DNA from: Caulochytrium protostelioides
Taxonomy: Eukaryota > Chytridiomycota > Caulochytriomycetes > Caulochytriales > Caulochytriaceae
Assembly (NCBI GenBank): GCA_003615045.1
Contig: ML014163.1
Location: 1-64,000, forward strand
Length of the DNA: 64,000 bases
Reading direction: 5' to 3'
The notes under the pieces were generated by a model that saw only the letters and a program-made list of their open reading frames with translations, did not search any database and was not told the origin of the DNA. Position 1 is the stretch's first letter; every line of letters begins with the position of its first letter. This document shows positions 21,960 to 31,480 of this stretch, piece by piece. The position numbers and the translations under genes were made by a program.

Positions 21960-22535
21960 TGGTTGCGGCATAGCCCCGCAGATCTGACGGGTAAGGCAGC
22001 GTCGGATGTTCAACGCGGCATTGAGATCGCGGTTTACAAACGGCAGTGCGATGGCGTCACACCACAGCAAACCTTGAAACCACGGTCCCCTGGCGCCGGC
22101 GTTGGCCGGGTTGCAGGACCATATTGGTCTAGGCATACACCCGGGTGTATGCCCCGGGTGTATGCCAGCGAACCAGGTCGACCCGCGTCGCTGCAGTCCG
22201 GGGGGAGGGGGGGCGCCCGGGCCGCGGGTGAGATTAGCCCGGCCGTCGGGTTCCAGGTTTGCACCTTAGCCAGGATCTCATTCGTCTCGGCAAGCAACTG
22301 GGTCGTCCGGAACTCGTCGACCAGGACTGTGCGGAAGCGCTGGGCGCACGCCTGGTATGCGCAAGCTGTCGGGACGACGATCTCGTCCTGGCCTCTAGGG
22401 GCAAACTGGGATGTGCCATAGACAACCACCACTTCAGCGGCTACCAGCTTCTTCTCCGACCCCTCGGCGACGCGGTTTAAGAACTCGGCAAACACGCGTT
22501 GCTGGCCTCCGTACAGCCGCAGGCGGCTTCAGGTG
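21960..22535 (-). pseudogene. Fanzor (eukaryotic TnpB-like nuclease) remnant, copy 1
   Basis: Decayed C-terminal half of an RNA-guided Fanzor nuclease. One minus frame (about 22535-22034) reads RLYGGQQRVFAEFLNRV, then VAAEVVVVYGTSQFAP, then VDEFRTTQLLAETNE, all in the order of the Fanzor RuvC region. The final RuvC motif VNRDLNAALNIRRC, with its catalytic Asp, lies in a different frame (about 22037-21997), so at least one frameshift separates them. A stop precedes the first segment, and the whole N-terminal half, including the RuvC-I DPGR motif, is missing. The Cys pair normally following EFRTS is not visible. A perfect 22-base palindrome lies in the middle. It shares about 100 bases of close similarity with copy 2 (31.0 kb). 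Confidence 0.78.
22132..22153. repeat. Perfect 22-base palindrome inside the Fanzor remnant
   Basis: GGCATACACCC followed directly by its exact reverse complement, then a further partial copy (CCGGGTGTATGCC) adjoining it. It sits between the two frame-shifted pieces of Fanzor copy 1. Confidence 0.8.
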
Positions 22536-22744
22536 CTCGGTTCACAGCGGATCGTACGTGGCGATCCAATGCACCAGCAGAAGTGATGGCGAGGGCGCTA
22601 CGCGCTGGACGGCGATGTCGTTGTCACCACCGGTGACCTCCCTAGGGGTCCCGACAGAAAGTCCCTCGAAAGACAACATCAGGAAAACACCGCACGTCGC
22701 CCGCAAGAAGAAGTCCACCTCGGGGCTGACACCACGATCCAAAC

Positions 22745-23014
22745 GTTGACAGAGGTCGCTGTGGTCCCGATATATGGCGTGTGGCCAAACAGGTGATCCG
22801 CAACTGCCCAACCTGTCTCGTCATGGAGCAGCCTCGCGGACCCCAGAGCAATTCATTTCCCCTCACCGCGACCGCCGTAGGTGATATCTTGGATGTGCTC
22901 GGCCCCATCCTGCTAGCTACGCCCAACGGCAACCGATTCATCCTGACCGCCGTCGATTACTTTAGCCGGTGGCCGTTCGCTAAGCCAATGCGTTGGTTAC
23001 GGCCGACGTCGTGA
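22745..23014 (+). mobile_element. Ty3/gypsy retrotransposon integrase fragment
   Basis: The plus frame encodes an integrase zinc-binding end (VAKQVIRNCPTCLVME, the CxxC of H2C2). It continues into the start of the catalytic core: GDILDVLGPIL with the first Asp, then NGNRFILTAVDYFSRWPFAK with the second Asp of the DDE triad. The frame stops soon after, so the catalytic Glu and everything else are missing. No LTRs, reverse transcriptase or RNase H were found nearby. It lies 250 bases from Fanzor copy 1, between two intact genes, so this is a short graveyard of transposon debris. Confidence 0.82.
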
Positions 23015-23153
23015 TCCCGGTCCAGCAGGAAATCATGATTGCTTTAAAGAGGGGCCTCGTGAGGGGAAAGGAAGGGGGGACTCGCTGAGGAGGCGATGGG
23101 CCTGTGAGGCGCTATGAGGGAAGAAGTGAAGGGATCAGAAAAAACGGACTGGT

Positions 23154-25667
23154 TTACAAAAGCATCAGGAGCAGGGTGAGGACCGCCAGGCCGCCCGCAC
23201 TGGTCGCGCCGAAGAGGTTCAGCTGCGGCACGGCCTTGGACGCCGCAAGAATGTAGGGCGTCGTGGTGGCGGTCGCGAAGGAGGGGGTGGGGGCCGAGGT
23301 GGTAGCCAAGGCGGCCTCGGAGGTGTAAGCCGGGGCCTGGCTGGTGGCCACGGCAGCCTCCGAGGTGTAAAGCGGGGCCTGCGTGGTGGCGGTCACGGCT
23401 GCAAGAACGCTGGACACCGAGGACTTATCGGCGGCCATGATGCTGGAGGCGTAGATGTCGGCGTTCTGACCGCGGGCATCCACCACGACCCAGGGGGTCA
23501 CCGTGGCGAGGTGGGAGACGGAGGCCGAACTGTAGACGGCGGCGGCGTCAATGCTGCAGTCGGTGCCGGACCAGCCGGCGGCGCAGGCGCAGCCCGAGGC
23601 CATGCAGATGCCGTTGCCCGAGCAGTCGTTCACACACTGGAGGACCGGCGCCTGTGGCGCGACGACGGCCATCGGCGTCGCAATCGTCGTGACGGTGGTG
23701 CTGGTCGTCGTGATCGTGACCGTCTCACCGATCGTGTTGGTCGTGGTCGACGTGACATCGAGCGTGACGGTCTGCACGGCCGTGACAGTCTGCGTGGCCG
23801 TCACGTACGCGGTCGTGTTGGCGAAGCCGAAGGTCGAGCGGAGCCCCTCGGCGTCGTTGACGATGGTCGTGTTGCCCGAGTGGAGCGCATAGCTAGACTG
23901 GATGTTGCACGCGGCCATGTACATCTGGCGCGCGGCCTCGGCGAACGTGAACGTCCCCGTCAGCACGATGTCGTCGACACAGGCGTTGATGAAGGGCTCG
24001 ACATCGACGAGGCTCTTGCACGCGTCGCCCATCAGCTCCTTGCAGTGCTTCTCGGCGGTCGGGCGCATGTCGGGGTAGCTCGTGACCTGCGGCAGGGACG
24101 TCGTCGTCATCAGCGAGGTCGTCGTTGTCGTAATGACGACCGCGCCCGCGCCTGTCGTGGTCGCCGTGCCCGTCACCGTGATCGTCGACACACGGTTGGT
24201 CGTTGTGTGGTCGTAGTTGCAGGTCGACGGGTTGTATGTCTCGGTCGGCGTCACGGTCGCTGTGGTCGTTTCAATCGGGACTTCCGTCGTCGTCGTCGGC
24301 TGCTCGGTTGTGGTGGCGGTCAGCATCGTCGTTAGCGTCGTCGTGTTGCCAGCGAGCGTCGTCGTGTTGCCAGCAAGCGTCGTCGTGTTGCCAGCGAGCG
24401 TCGTCGTGTTTCCGACGAGCGACGTCGTGGAAACGGCTGGTCCCGCGCTCGTCATTGTCAGCGTCGTCGTCGTGTTGCCGGCCAGCGTCGTGGACACCAC
24501 GGCATCCGCGCTCGTGGTCGTCGCGTTGCCCATGGTGGTCGAGTTGCCGGCGGTGGTGGCCATCACGGTCGTCGTCGTCGTCGTCGTCGTCGGCAAGGTC
24601 GTCGTCGTCGTCGTCTTGGTTGTAGTCGTCATCGGCGGCATCGTGCACACCTTTGGCGTGTAGCTCAGACCAGGCGCCGCCGGCACGGTCCACTGACCGG
24701 TGCGGATCGCGTCTTGCGAGGGGGGTACCGCCCACGATTCGTAGAACGTGGACAGCTGCTTCGAGTCCGAGGGTTGGTAGGTGACGCCGTCGGAGCCAAT
24801 AAGGGCCGCCGTGCCCTGGCCCGAGCAGAGACCGCCGACCGTCTGGTACGAGCCCGCGGGCACGGTAACATAGACGTTCATGGCGAGGTAGAAGTAAGCA
24901 TACTCGAGCGTGCTGATGACGAGGCGGCTGCCGTCGTCCATCTGGATCGTGAAGCTCGTGCCGGTCGTCTCGGTCGGGAACGTAATCCCCTTCAGGTCCT
25001 TCGAAATCTTCTGAAGCGTTATCTTGCCGGTCGTCACCTTCTGGGTGATCGAGGCCGCAAACACGGACCCGCGGTAGTTCACCGCGATCGCGCCAATGCA
25101 GCTCGGGCCGTTCTCGCCCGAGGTACACGGGAACTGGTACGCCTGGATCGAGAGCGCGTCCGACTTGATCAGCCAGTAGGTGCCCACAGACTGGTATGAA
25201 AAGTAAGTCTTGCCAAAGGAGGTGATGTGGGGGTCACCGACCGCCATGCACTGGGCGGAGGGGTACACGTTGCGGACGACCGACACCGTGCCCTTGCTGC
25301 CGGCGAGCTCCGTGTACGGGCCCGCCTGGTAGGTGACATCGGTCGTGAGCGTCTTGGTCGTATCCGTCACGACCACGGGTGTGCCCTGGAACACGATCGG
25401 CTGGTACTGGTTCCAGTTGTCGGGGGTGAACGTCAGCTGGCACTCCGACAGCTGCAGGCTCGACTGTACCGACTGGAAATATACCGTAACGCTGGACGTC
25501 GGCTTGACCTTCAGACGGAACCCAGCGGCCTCGGACAGCGCCGCGTCCGAGAGCTGGATCGTGGTCTGGTTGGATTCCAGAAAGTTGGCGGTCACCGTGC
25601 CGTAGGCCTGCCCGACGAGCGCCGCGGCGCCCGCCAGGAGCGCCAGAGATCGGGTGATCGCGAGCAT
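23154..25667 (-). CDS. GPI-anchored surface protein with vWD and EGF-like domains
   Basis: 837 residues, no intron. The frame opens at a TTG; the ATG at 25667 was chosen because it starts the signal peptide (MLAITRSLALLAGAAALVGQ). A beta-rich N-terminal module (about 25-135) precedes a von Willebrand factor D domain from about 139 (CMAVGDPHITSFGKTYFSYQ, later YQTVGGLCSGQG) to 300. A 300-residue Thr-rich stalk contains tandem LAGNTTT units and N-glycosylation sites. A helical Cys-containing segment and one EGF-like domain follow (CSGNGICMASGCACAAGWSG, near 680). The C-terminus is a classic GPI signal: small residues then a hydrophobic tail ending VLTLLLMLL. Likely an adhesin or wall protein; ligand unknown. 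A TATA-like box lies 435 bases upstream (26100). Confidence 0.85.
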   Translation of the reverse strand: MLAITRSLALLAGAAALVGQAYGTVTANFLESNQTTIQLSDAALSEAAGFRLKVKPTSSVTVYFQSVQSSLQLSECQLTFTPDNWNQYQPIVFQGTPVVVTDTTKTLTTDVTYQAGPYTELAGSKGTVSVVRNVYPSAQCMAVGDPHITSFGKTYFSYQSVGTYWLIKSDALSIQAYQFPCTSGENGPSCIGAIAVNYRGSVFAASITQKVTTGKITLQKISKDLKGITFPTETTGTSFTIQMDDGSRLVISTLEYAYFYLAMNVYVTVPAGSYQTVGGLCSGQGTAALIGSDGVTYQPSDSKQLSTFYESWAVPPSQDAIRTGQWTVPAAPGLSYTPKVCTMPPMTTTTKTTTTTTLPTTTTTTTTVMATTAGNSTTMGNATTTSADAVVSTTLAGNTTTTLTMTSAGPAVSTTSLVGNTTTLAGNTTTLAGNTTTLAGNTTTLTTMLTATTTEQPTTTTEVPIETTTATVTPTETYNPSTCNYDHTTTNRVSTITVTGTATTTGAGAVVITTTTTSLMTTTSLPQVTSYPDMRPTAEKHCKELMGDACKSLVDVEPFINACVDDIVLTGTFTFAEAARQMYMAACNIQSSYALHSGNTTIVNDAEGLRSTFGFANTTAYVTATQTVTAVQTVTLDVTSTTTNTIGETVTITTTSTTVTTIATPMAVVAPQAPVLQCVNDCSGNGICMASGCACAAGWSGTDCSIDAAAVYSSASVSHLATVTPWVVVDARGQNADIYASSIMAADKSSVSSVLAAVTATTQAPLYTSEAAVATSQAPAYTSEAALATTSAPTPSFATATTTPYILAASKAVPQLNLFGATSAGGLAVLTLLLMLL

Positions 25668-26099
25668 GATGATCAAAGAAGAGAGATATGAGACAAGCGA
25701 CTTATCTGAAAAAGAAAGAGAGGATGATCAACACAACAGCGCCGTTAGGAAAGAGGGTCGCAATCAATGTCGATGCGAACGAATAGAGAATGGAGAATGC
25801 GAATGATACAAAAGGGGTCGTACGAGGTCCTGCCTAGCGTATAAACAATGAGGATGATGAAACGAGAAATGTAAAGGAAGGTCGAGGCACACAGCACTCT
25901 CTAAAGAGGGAGGAAGGGATGGGGTAAGAGGGTAGGGCGGGTCCTCACTGTGGCTCCTAGATCCACAGGGTGCAGTGGTCGGAATAGCGATGGTTGCGCG
26001 TCCAATAGCCCTTCTGTGCGTCCAATGTCTCACCGGGACATGCCAGCAGGCCAGATGATCAGGTCATATCCTGCTCCCGATGGTCGGACGAGGCCGTTC

Positions 26100-26107
26100 T
26101 TTATATA
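26100..26107 (-). promoter_or_regulatory. TATA-like box upstream of the vWD/EGF gene
   Basis: TATATAAA on the minus strand, within AAGTATATAAAGAACG, 435 bases before the start codon at 25667. The distance implies a long leader or an unseen 5' exon. Confidence 0.35.
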
Positions 26108-27368
26108 CTTGATCACCGACATGACAACGAATGGCGATCATCACCGATGGTGGCGCCCTCCACCACCCTGACGACGGGCTATGGGTCCGCCAGGTCCGCC
26201 GAGTCCGGCTTGGCATGCCAACGCCCATACCCAACGCGCGGTCGGCGGCCATGCCTGCCAGCCGAGGTCCGTTTCACAGAGAATAACGGAAATCGCACAA
26301 GCGCCTCCCTCCGCAAAATCTCCGCAGGTCCTCCGGATGTAACGGAATCCAGTGGAACCGGCTTCAGCTGGCGAGCGGACCTACAGCGAGACGGGCAGTG
26401 CTGCTGATGCTGCTGGGGACCACGTATGGGTACGAAAAATTCCGAAAAATATGGGGACTGATTGGGCATCAGCAGGACGCGCGATGACCCACGGACGCCT
26501 CCGCTCTGCGCTCTCGGGCGGAATGTGCGCGGCGCGGCGATCACCCGGGACGGTGCCTCCACGCCCTGTTTCGCTCGACGCGTCTCAGACGTCTCAGCGG
26601 CCGGTGGCGGTCGGCGGATGACGGCCGGATGCCTAGCGGATCGACACGAAGCGCCTCGGGCATCGAGCGCAGCGGTGCGCGCTAAAGTCAGATCCGCAGA
26701 TTTTCACGGGCGCAGGCCTTCCACATAATGGCACCGCGGTTGTAGCGCCGGCGCTTGCGGGCCGCGGTGGTGTGCGGCGAGATGCGGGACAACCCGAACA
26801 GGCGCCACGGCCGGCAGGATGGTTTATCTTTTTCAAAGACCGCTCGGCGCCTCCGGCCCAACGGAAGCCGAATCGGCGGTCCGCTGAAGCCCGTCGGCCC
26901 CATCTGATCAGGTCGGCGGCGTAAGCATATGAAGAAACTGATCGGCCGGCACGCCCCCCGTAACGCAACGAAAACAGAAGTCTGGAATACGCGAGATGCT
27001 CACGAAAGAAGGATTCACGCATGGAAGGCGCTCACAAAAATACAGGACCGAACCGGCGAGGGCGTTTTTCCTTTTTTTTTTCGCGTTTCTCGCGCATTCG
27101 AACTGGGTCTACTCGGCCTGAGTCAGCGTTCAGGGGTGGATGAACCTGAAACGCCTCTTCCCACCAAGTGCTGCCGTGATGTGGCGAGAGAGGCATGAAA
27201 CACAGGGATCAGGGAAACCATCTCCTGCGACTCATCGAGCATCCTCCGGCCGAGACAATCACATCGAGCATGGCGTCGCGTCGAGATGGGCCGCAGGGGG
27301 CAAAGCGGGAGCCCGACTCCGAGGTACCTTCCTTGTGTACGGCTGGTGCCACCCCGCCGCCATTATTA

Positions 27369-27390
27369 AGAGAGAGAGAGAGAGAGAGAG
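27369..27390. repeat. (GA)n microsatellite
   Basis: About eleven AG/GA units, just downstream of the acyltransferase stop codon on the minus strand. Confidence 0.9.
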
Positions 27391-27459
27391 CTCTATAGGG
27401 GGAAAGCGCCACAAAAGCAAGCATGTGGCGTAAGGTCACATGGGGTTGGGATGCGTACG

Positions 27460-30400
27460 TTACGGCAGCGGCAGGGGCGAGGACGCCGTCGGCACGGCCA
27501 TGGACGAGACGGGTGGCGGGCACCCGGTTGACACGCATCGAAGACGTCCCACCGTCAGTTTCGGAGGCCGTCCTGTGGCGGGCGGCGCGAGCTGCGCCTC
27601 CACGATATGGCGCAACGCGCCGTCCAAGGCCGTCGCGAATCGCTCGGCACAAGCCACAGGCACGGCATGAGTATCGTAAGTCACCGCCAAGGCCATCCGG
27701 CCGCCGAGCGTCACGGTCGCCAACGTAAACAGCGCCCGAACGCCATCGTAGTTGCTGCTGACAAAGCCCCAGAACCGGTCGATGGCGATCGGGTCCTCGA
27801 CGTCGGCTCCACCGTGGGCCGGGCGGGAGGGCGTGGCCACGCTCGCCGCAGCCGCGGCCGCCGTGGTCCCCATGACCCCGGCCGCGGTCGGCGCCGCCGT
27901 GGTCGTTAAGTCCGATGTGAGTCGACTCAATTTCGTCGGGAGCGCCTTGACGGGGACGATAGACTCGGATGTCATTTGGTTGATCGGGAGATCCAAGCCC
28001 GGACGCGGCAAAGACCATGCGCCGAGGTTGGCCAGCTCGACCGAGTATGCTTGGGACCACTTCGACGCGTCCGTCCGGCGCTGCGCCCACTCCCAAATCC
28101 GTTTCCGGCGGTAGACCCAGTTGAGCGCCAGCATGCGGCCCATGGACGCACGCCAGGCCGCGCGGCCGAGATGGCTGCCGACGCGGCGGGAGACATTCCA
28201 GAAGCGCATGTTGTCGCGGACATGGGCGCCGTGCTGCGCCACACTCCCGCTGTACCCACAGAACAAACGCGTCGCGACATCTGTTTCCTTGTCCGCGCCT
28301 CGGAGCAGCTGAGAGCCCGGGACGAGATGGCGCATCGACGAGGTGACCACCCAGCCCTGGTGGTTGGGCAATTTCTTAACCACCTGCGGTGCTGTCGGCT
28401 CGCCCGCAGGGGGAGCCATTGACGTATCGAGGAAAGGCGGTGCGTACAAAGGATGGATCTCGAATGCCGTGCGGGAGCAGGCCATGCCGGCGGCCACGAG
28501 CATCGCTGCTACCGACGTCTTTTCCGAACGACAGGCGGCTCGAAGCGCCGAGACGAAGGCCGGCTCATACCACAGGAACCGGGTGCCCGTGTGGGAATAC
28601 TGCGCGTCCAGCAAGCGAGAGTGGCCGAGCGGTGCAGCGAGTGACGGGGCGGCTGGTGGTATGACTGGCGGCGAACTCGCTGGGCCAACATCACCGGACA
28701 CCGTAAAGATGGCTTCTTCGAGTGCAGGCCTTGGCTCGCCGGACGACTGGCTGCTGGTGCTGTTGCTCTCTTCCGCGTCCTCGCCGTCTTCCGCACTAAC
28801 GGCGCCGGAATCGAGACCAGTATCCGTATCAGGACGGAGGGCAGGAGCGCTCCCGCCTACAGGCGATGTCGCTATGAGATCAGGCGCTGCGACCACAGCG
28901 CCAAGTTTGTTTTGCTCCACGGGGGATGTCGCTGTAGCCCTCTTGGCATGCGATGCCGATTGGGATGCATGGTGATCATGAGCGATCTTCATTTTCGCTG
29001 CTTTGAATCCCGAATGCGTCTTGCTCTTAACAAAGTTCCATCCCATCGCGAGGCCCGTGGGAATCAGGTTCGCCACCGACGGATTCAGGATATTGTCCAG
29101 AAGCGGAGGTGGAAGGACACAGAGGGGCACTTGGTTCAGTTTCAGCGGCGACCGACTGGTCAAATTGTCTTGCGTGCAGTGTTTGACAAAGCTCTTGGCA
29201 CATGCCAGGATGGACATGCCGTCGCCCAGGCAGTGGTGGAAAAAGAACATGACGTAGTACGTCAGATCACCATCACTCCCCCCCTCCACATCGGGGGCGT
29301 CCTCCGGAGTTACGGCCAATGGATCGCCATTTATCCATGGGCCTGCTTCATAGACCAACCTGCTCTCCGCAAGGGCGTTACGATAGGACTCGCCCAGCTG
29401 CGGCGGCACAATGAGGGCCATTTTCCATAGCGGCGCTTTGCCTGATTCGATGTCGAACTGCGTGTTGAGCTCGGTGGCGATTACGTCAAACCAAGCGCGG
29501 TAGACCGGATGGTCGACGTCAGGGCGGCCGTGTGGCGGAATCACGGGTGACGAAAAAAGCGCCGGCGCGTGGGCTGTTGCTTGTGCGCCAGGCGATGCGA
29601 GGGTCGTCAGTACCGCTGGCGGTGGCGGTGATGGTGGACAGGCCGGACGAGGCGGACATGCGGCGGGATCCGAGCTGATAGTATCGACAGCCACCGTCGC
29701 TCCGGCCACCGTGTCCGCCGCCGTGTCGACAGCCGTATCAAGATCAATATTCCCCGAGCCGGCAGTCGACGACGGCGGCGTTGGCTCTCCATGAGGCAGT
29801 TGACCAATGGGCACCATCGTTCTCGCGACCATCACGGGTGTGAGCGTTTCTGCCGCTGCTGACGATGGTGCCGATGTCATTCTAGCCGAGCCAGAAGCGG
29901 CAGAGCTGGCAGAAGCGGAGCCGGCAGCAGCGGAGGCCGCGGTCGGCAGCGGTGAACCGGCGGAAGCTTCGCAAGGCGGTTGGCGCTTCAGACAATAGAC
30001 GGTATGGTGGATCGGCAGTTCGGCGGCGGTTTTTCCGAACGGCTGGGTATGCTCCTGGCCCCGCCTGACGCGTGCTCCAAGACGGTAGTGTTCCGAGCCA
30101 GCGATGGCGGCGATTTCCATGATGCGCTGGACGGTGACGGGCTGCGGGACATGGCGACGTCTGGGACGGAGCGAGAAGGTCAACCCCATGATCACCTGGG
30201 GCGCCGTCGGAGCGGTCGTATGGATAAAGACGCCCTCGACGACCGAGAGACCATCGACCGGCACGGCCGGGTTGCTGCCCTTGACATAGGCGGGGGGCAC
30301 CAAGACACCGGTCTCGGTCGTGCGTTCCGGAGGCGCGATACTCGGAGATAGTGTTGGCTACGCCGCAGTCGTCATAGCATCGGATATCCCGGGAGAGTGG

Positions 30401-30552
30401 TGATCGATGGCATCGATCAAGGAGCCGTTGAATCCGTGAAGAGCCAGACTAGAGTCAGTATGTCGCGAGATGTGCTAGCAGATAAAAAAAAGCGGGTGCC
30501 GCGATCGAACCAGCGCACAATCGTGGTCATGCTCACTTACAGCGAGTACCAT
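27460..30552 (-). CDS. HHxxxDG acyltransferase (alcohol acetyltransferase/condensation superfamily)
   Basis: Predicted acyl-CoA-dependent transferase of the chloramphenicol-acetyltransferase fold. The long frame has no ATG at its 5' end. A 12-base first exon, 30552-30541 (M-V-L-A), with a GTAAGT donor joins in phase 0 to an acceptor GCGTAG at 30358; exon 2 is 30357-27460, total 969 residues. The catalytic motif HHCLGDGMS lies near residue 377 in YYVMFFFHHCLGDG. Downstream, YSVELANLGAWSLP resembles the conserved NLG segment of the atf1/AATase family, and the end (GGRMALAVTYDTHAVP) matches the closing beta strand. Two large Ala/Ser/Pro/Thr-rich insertions make it about twice the size of yeast Atf1. 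Substrate unknown. The tiny first exon is inference; the domain call is secure. Confidence 0.75.
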
Positions 30553-30959
30553 GATGGTCCTATCACGTGTGTCAACGATGGAAACAAAGGCCGGAATCGC
30601 TCACGGTCTGGCTGCCTCGCTGTGGGTCTGCTGGGCGAAGCTCTCTGTGAGATGGGCTGGATTTACTGGAAAAGGCAGATCTGCAGGAAGACAAGGACTC
30701 GGCACGAGTCATCTGAGACTTCCGCACGCGTCGTTTCAAGCGGGATGATGTGGGACGGTCCTTCGGAGGGGCTCATATCAATCGAGACGATCGTTTGTCC
30801 AGCGGCAGCGGGGCCAGCGGGGTCTGGGGCTTCAGCCACCTCGACGGGCCCATGCTTTTGGCCTCGCCGACTCCGCCCGCCAACGTCATCATGAATGGAG
30901 GCCACGCGACCGTGCCCTGCCCCACGCCCCCACCGCGCCGGCGCCCCCGCGGCCATACG
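30553..30959. other. Intergenic between acyltransferase and Fanzor copy 2
   Basis: About 400 bases with no gene; it should include the acyltransferase promoter. No TATA-like box was found, which leaves the position of its 5' end open. Confidence 0.35.
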
Positions 30960-31480
30960 CGCCGGGCGCACGCCTTGTACGAGCTGTAGCGACGGCGATC
31001 TCGCCCTGGCCTCCAGGGGCATACTGGGATGCGCCATAGACAACCACCACTTCAGCGGCTACAAAGAAGATGGTGCGGCCCGGGTCGTTCCCGATGATGC
31101 AGTAGTCATTCAGGCACTGTGCCAAAGGTTTCTGGGTCAGATCGGCGCCAACTCCCGGGGAGTTGACCTGATCCAGGTTGCCTACCGGAGGGTGCTGGGT
31201 CTGAGGCGGGCCGTCTTTCGGACGCTGCTCAGCCTGATCGGGGCTAACGAGCAAGGGGTTCGTGGCCCCGGGGGTCGCCGTGACAATCGGTACGGCGTCG
31301 ACCACCTTCTTCTTGCGCACGAAGTGGACCCACATGCTCCTCCCGTCAGTGTCGACGGTTCTCGTGAACGTGTGATCCTTGCCTTCCGGCTTGTGGAACG
31401 CCAGGGTGGCCGCCCATGACTCTGGCGGGGTCATGACCTAGAAGGTCTTGCGGGTGCAGGTCACCCGCTTGAGCTCCATC
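30960..31480 (-). pseudogene. Fanzor (eukaryotic TnpB-like nuclease) remnant, copy 2
   Basis: Minus-strand pieces of a Fanzor gene. An upstream segment (MSLLMELKRVTCTRKTF) is cut by a TAG. The frame then continues FTRTVDTDGRSMWVHF, which matches the N-terminal TDGxS motif of TnpB/Fanzor. After a spacer comes CIIGNDPGRTIFFVA, the RuvC-I motif with its catalytic Asp. This fuses directly to VAAEVVVVYGASQYAP, which in an intact protein lies roughly a hundred residues further on, so an internal deletion is likely. The frame decays soon after, with no EFRTS or final DxNAAxNI motif. It is the same family as copy 1, and the two are complementary in what they keep. Not expected to be functional. Confidence 0.75.

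Larger units (their letters stand above)
25668..27459. other. Intergenic; one possible small minus-strand exon and a GA repeat
   Basis: Contains the promoter side of the vWD gene. On the minus strand 26688-26903 encodes a 71-residue basic frame (MGPTGFSGPPIRL..., ending KACARENLRI) that directly follows a plausible acceptor (CTGATCAG); it could be a terminal exon of a small basic (ribosomal-like) protein, but no family was confirmed. A GA dinucleotide repeat lies at 27369-27390. Confidence 0.35.

Noticed and set aside
22034-22495. Treating Fanzor copy 1 as an intact 153-residue gene
   Set aside because: The final RuvC motif is in another frame and the N-terminal half is absent, so it is a remnant.
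30531-30545. tRNA-Tyr-like anticodon arm (CTGTAAG loop) on the minus strand with a nearby GGTTCGAT
   Set aside because: No matching acceptor stem and a poor T-stem; the GTAAGT is better explained as the splice donor of the acyltransferase first exon.
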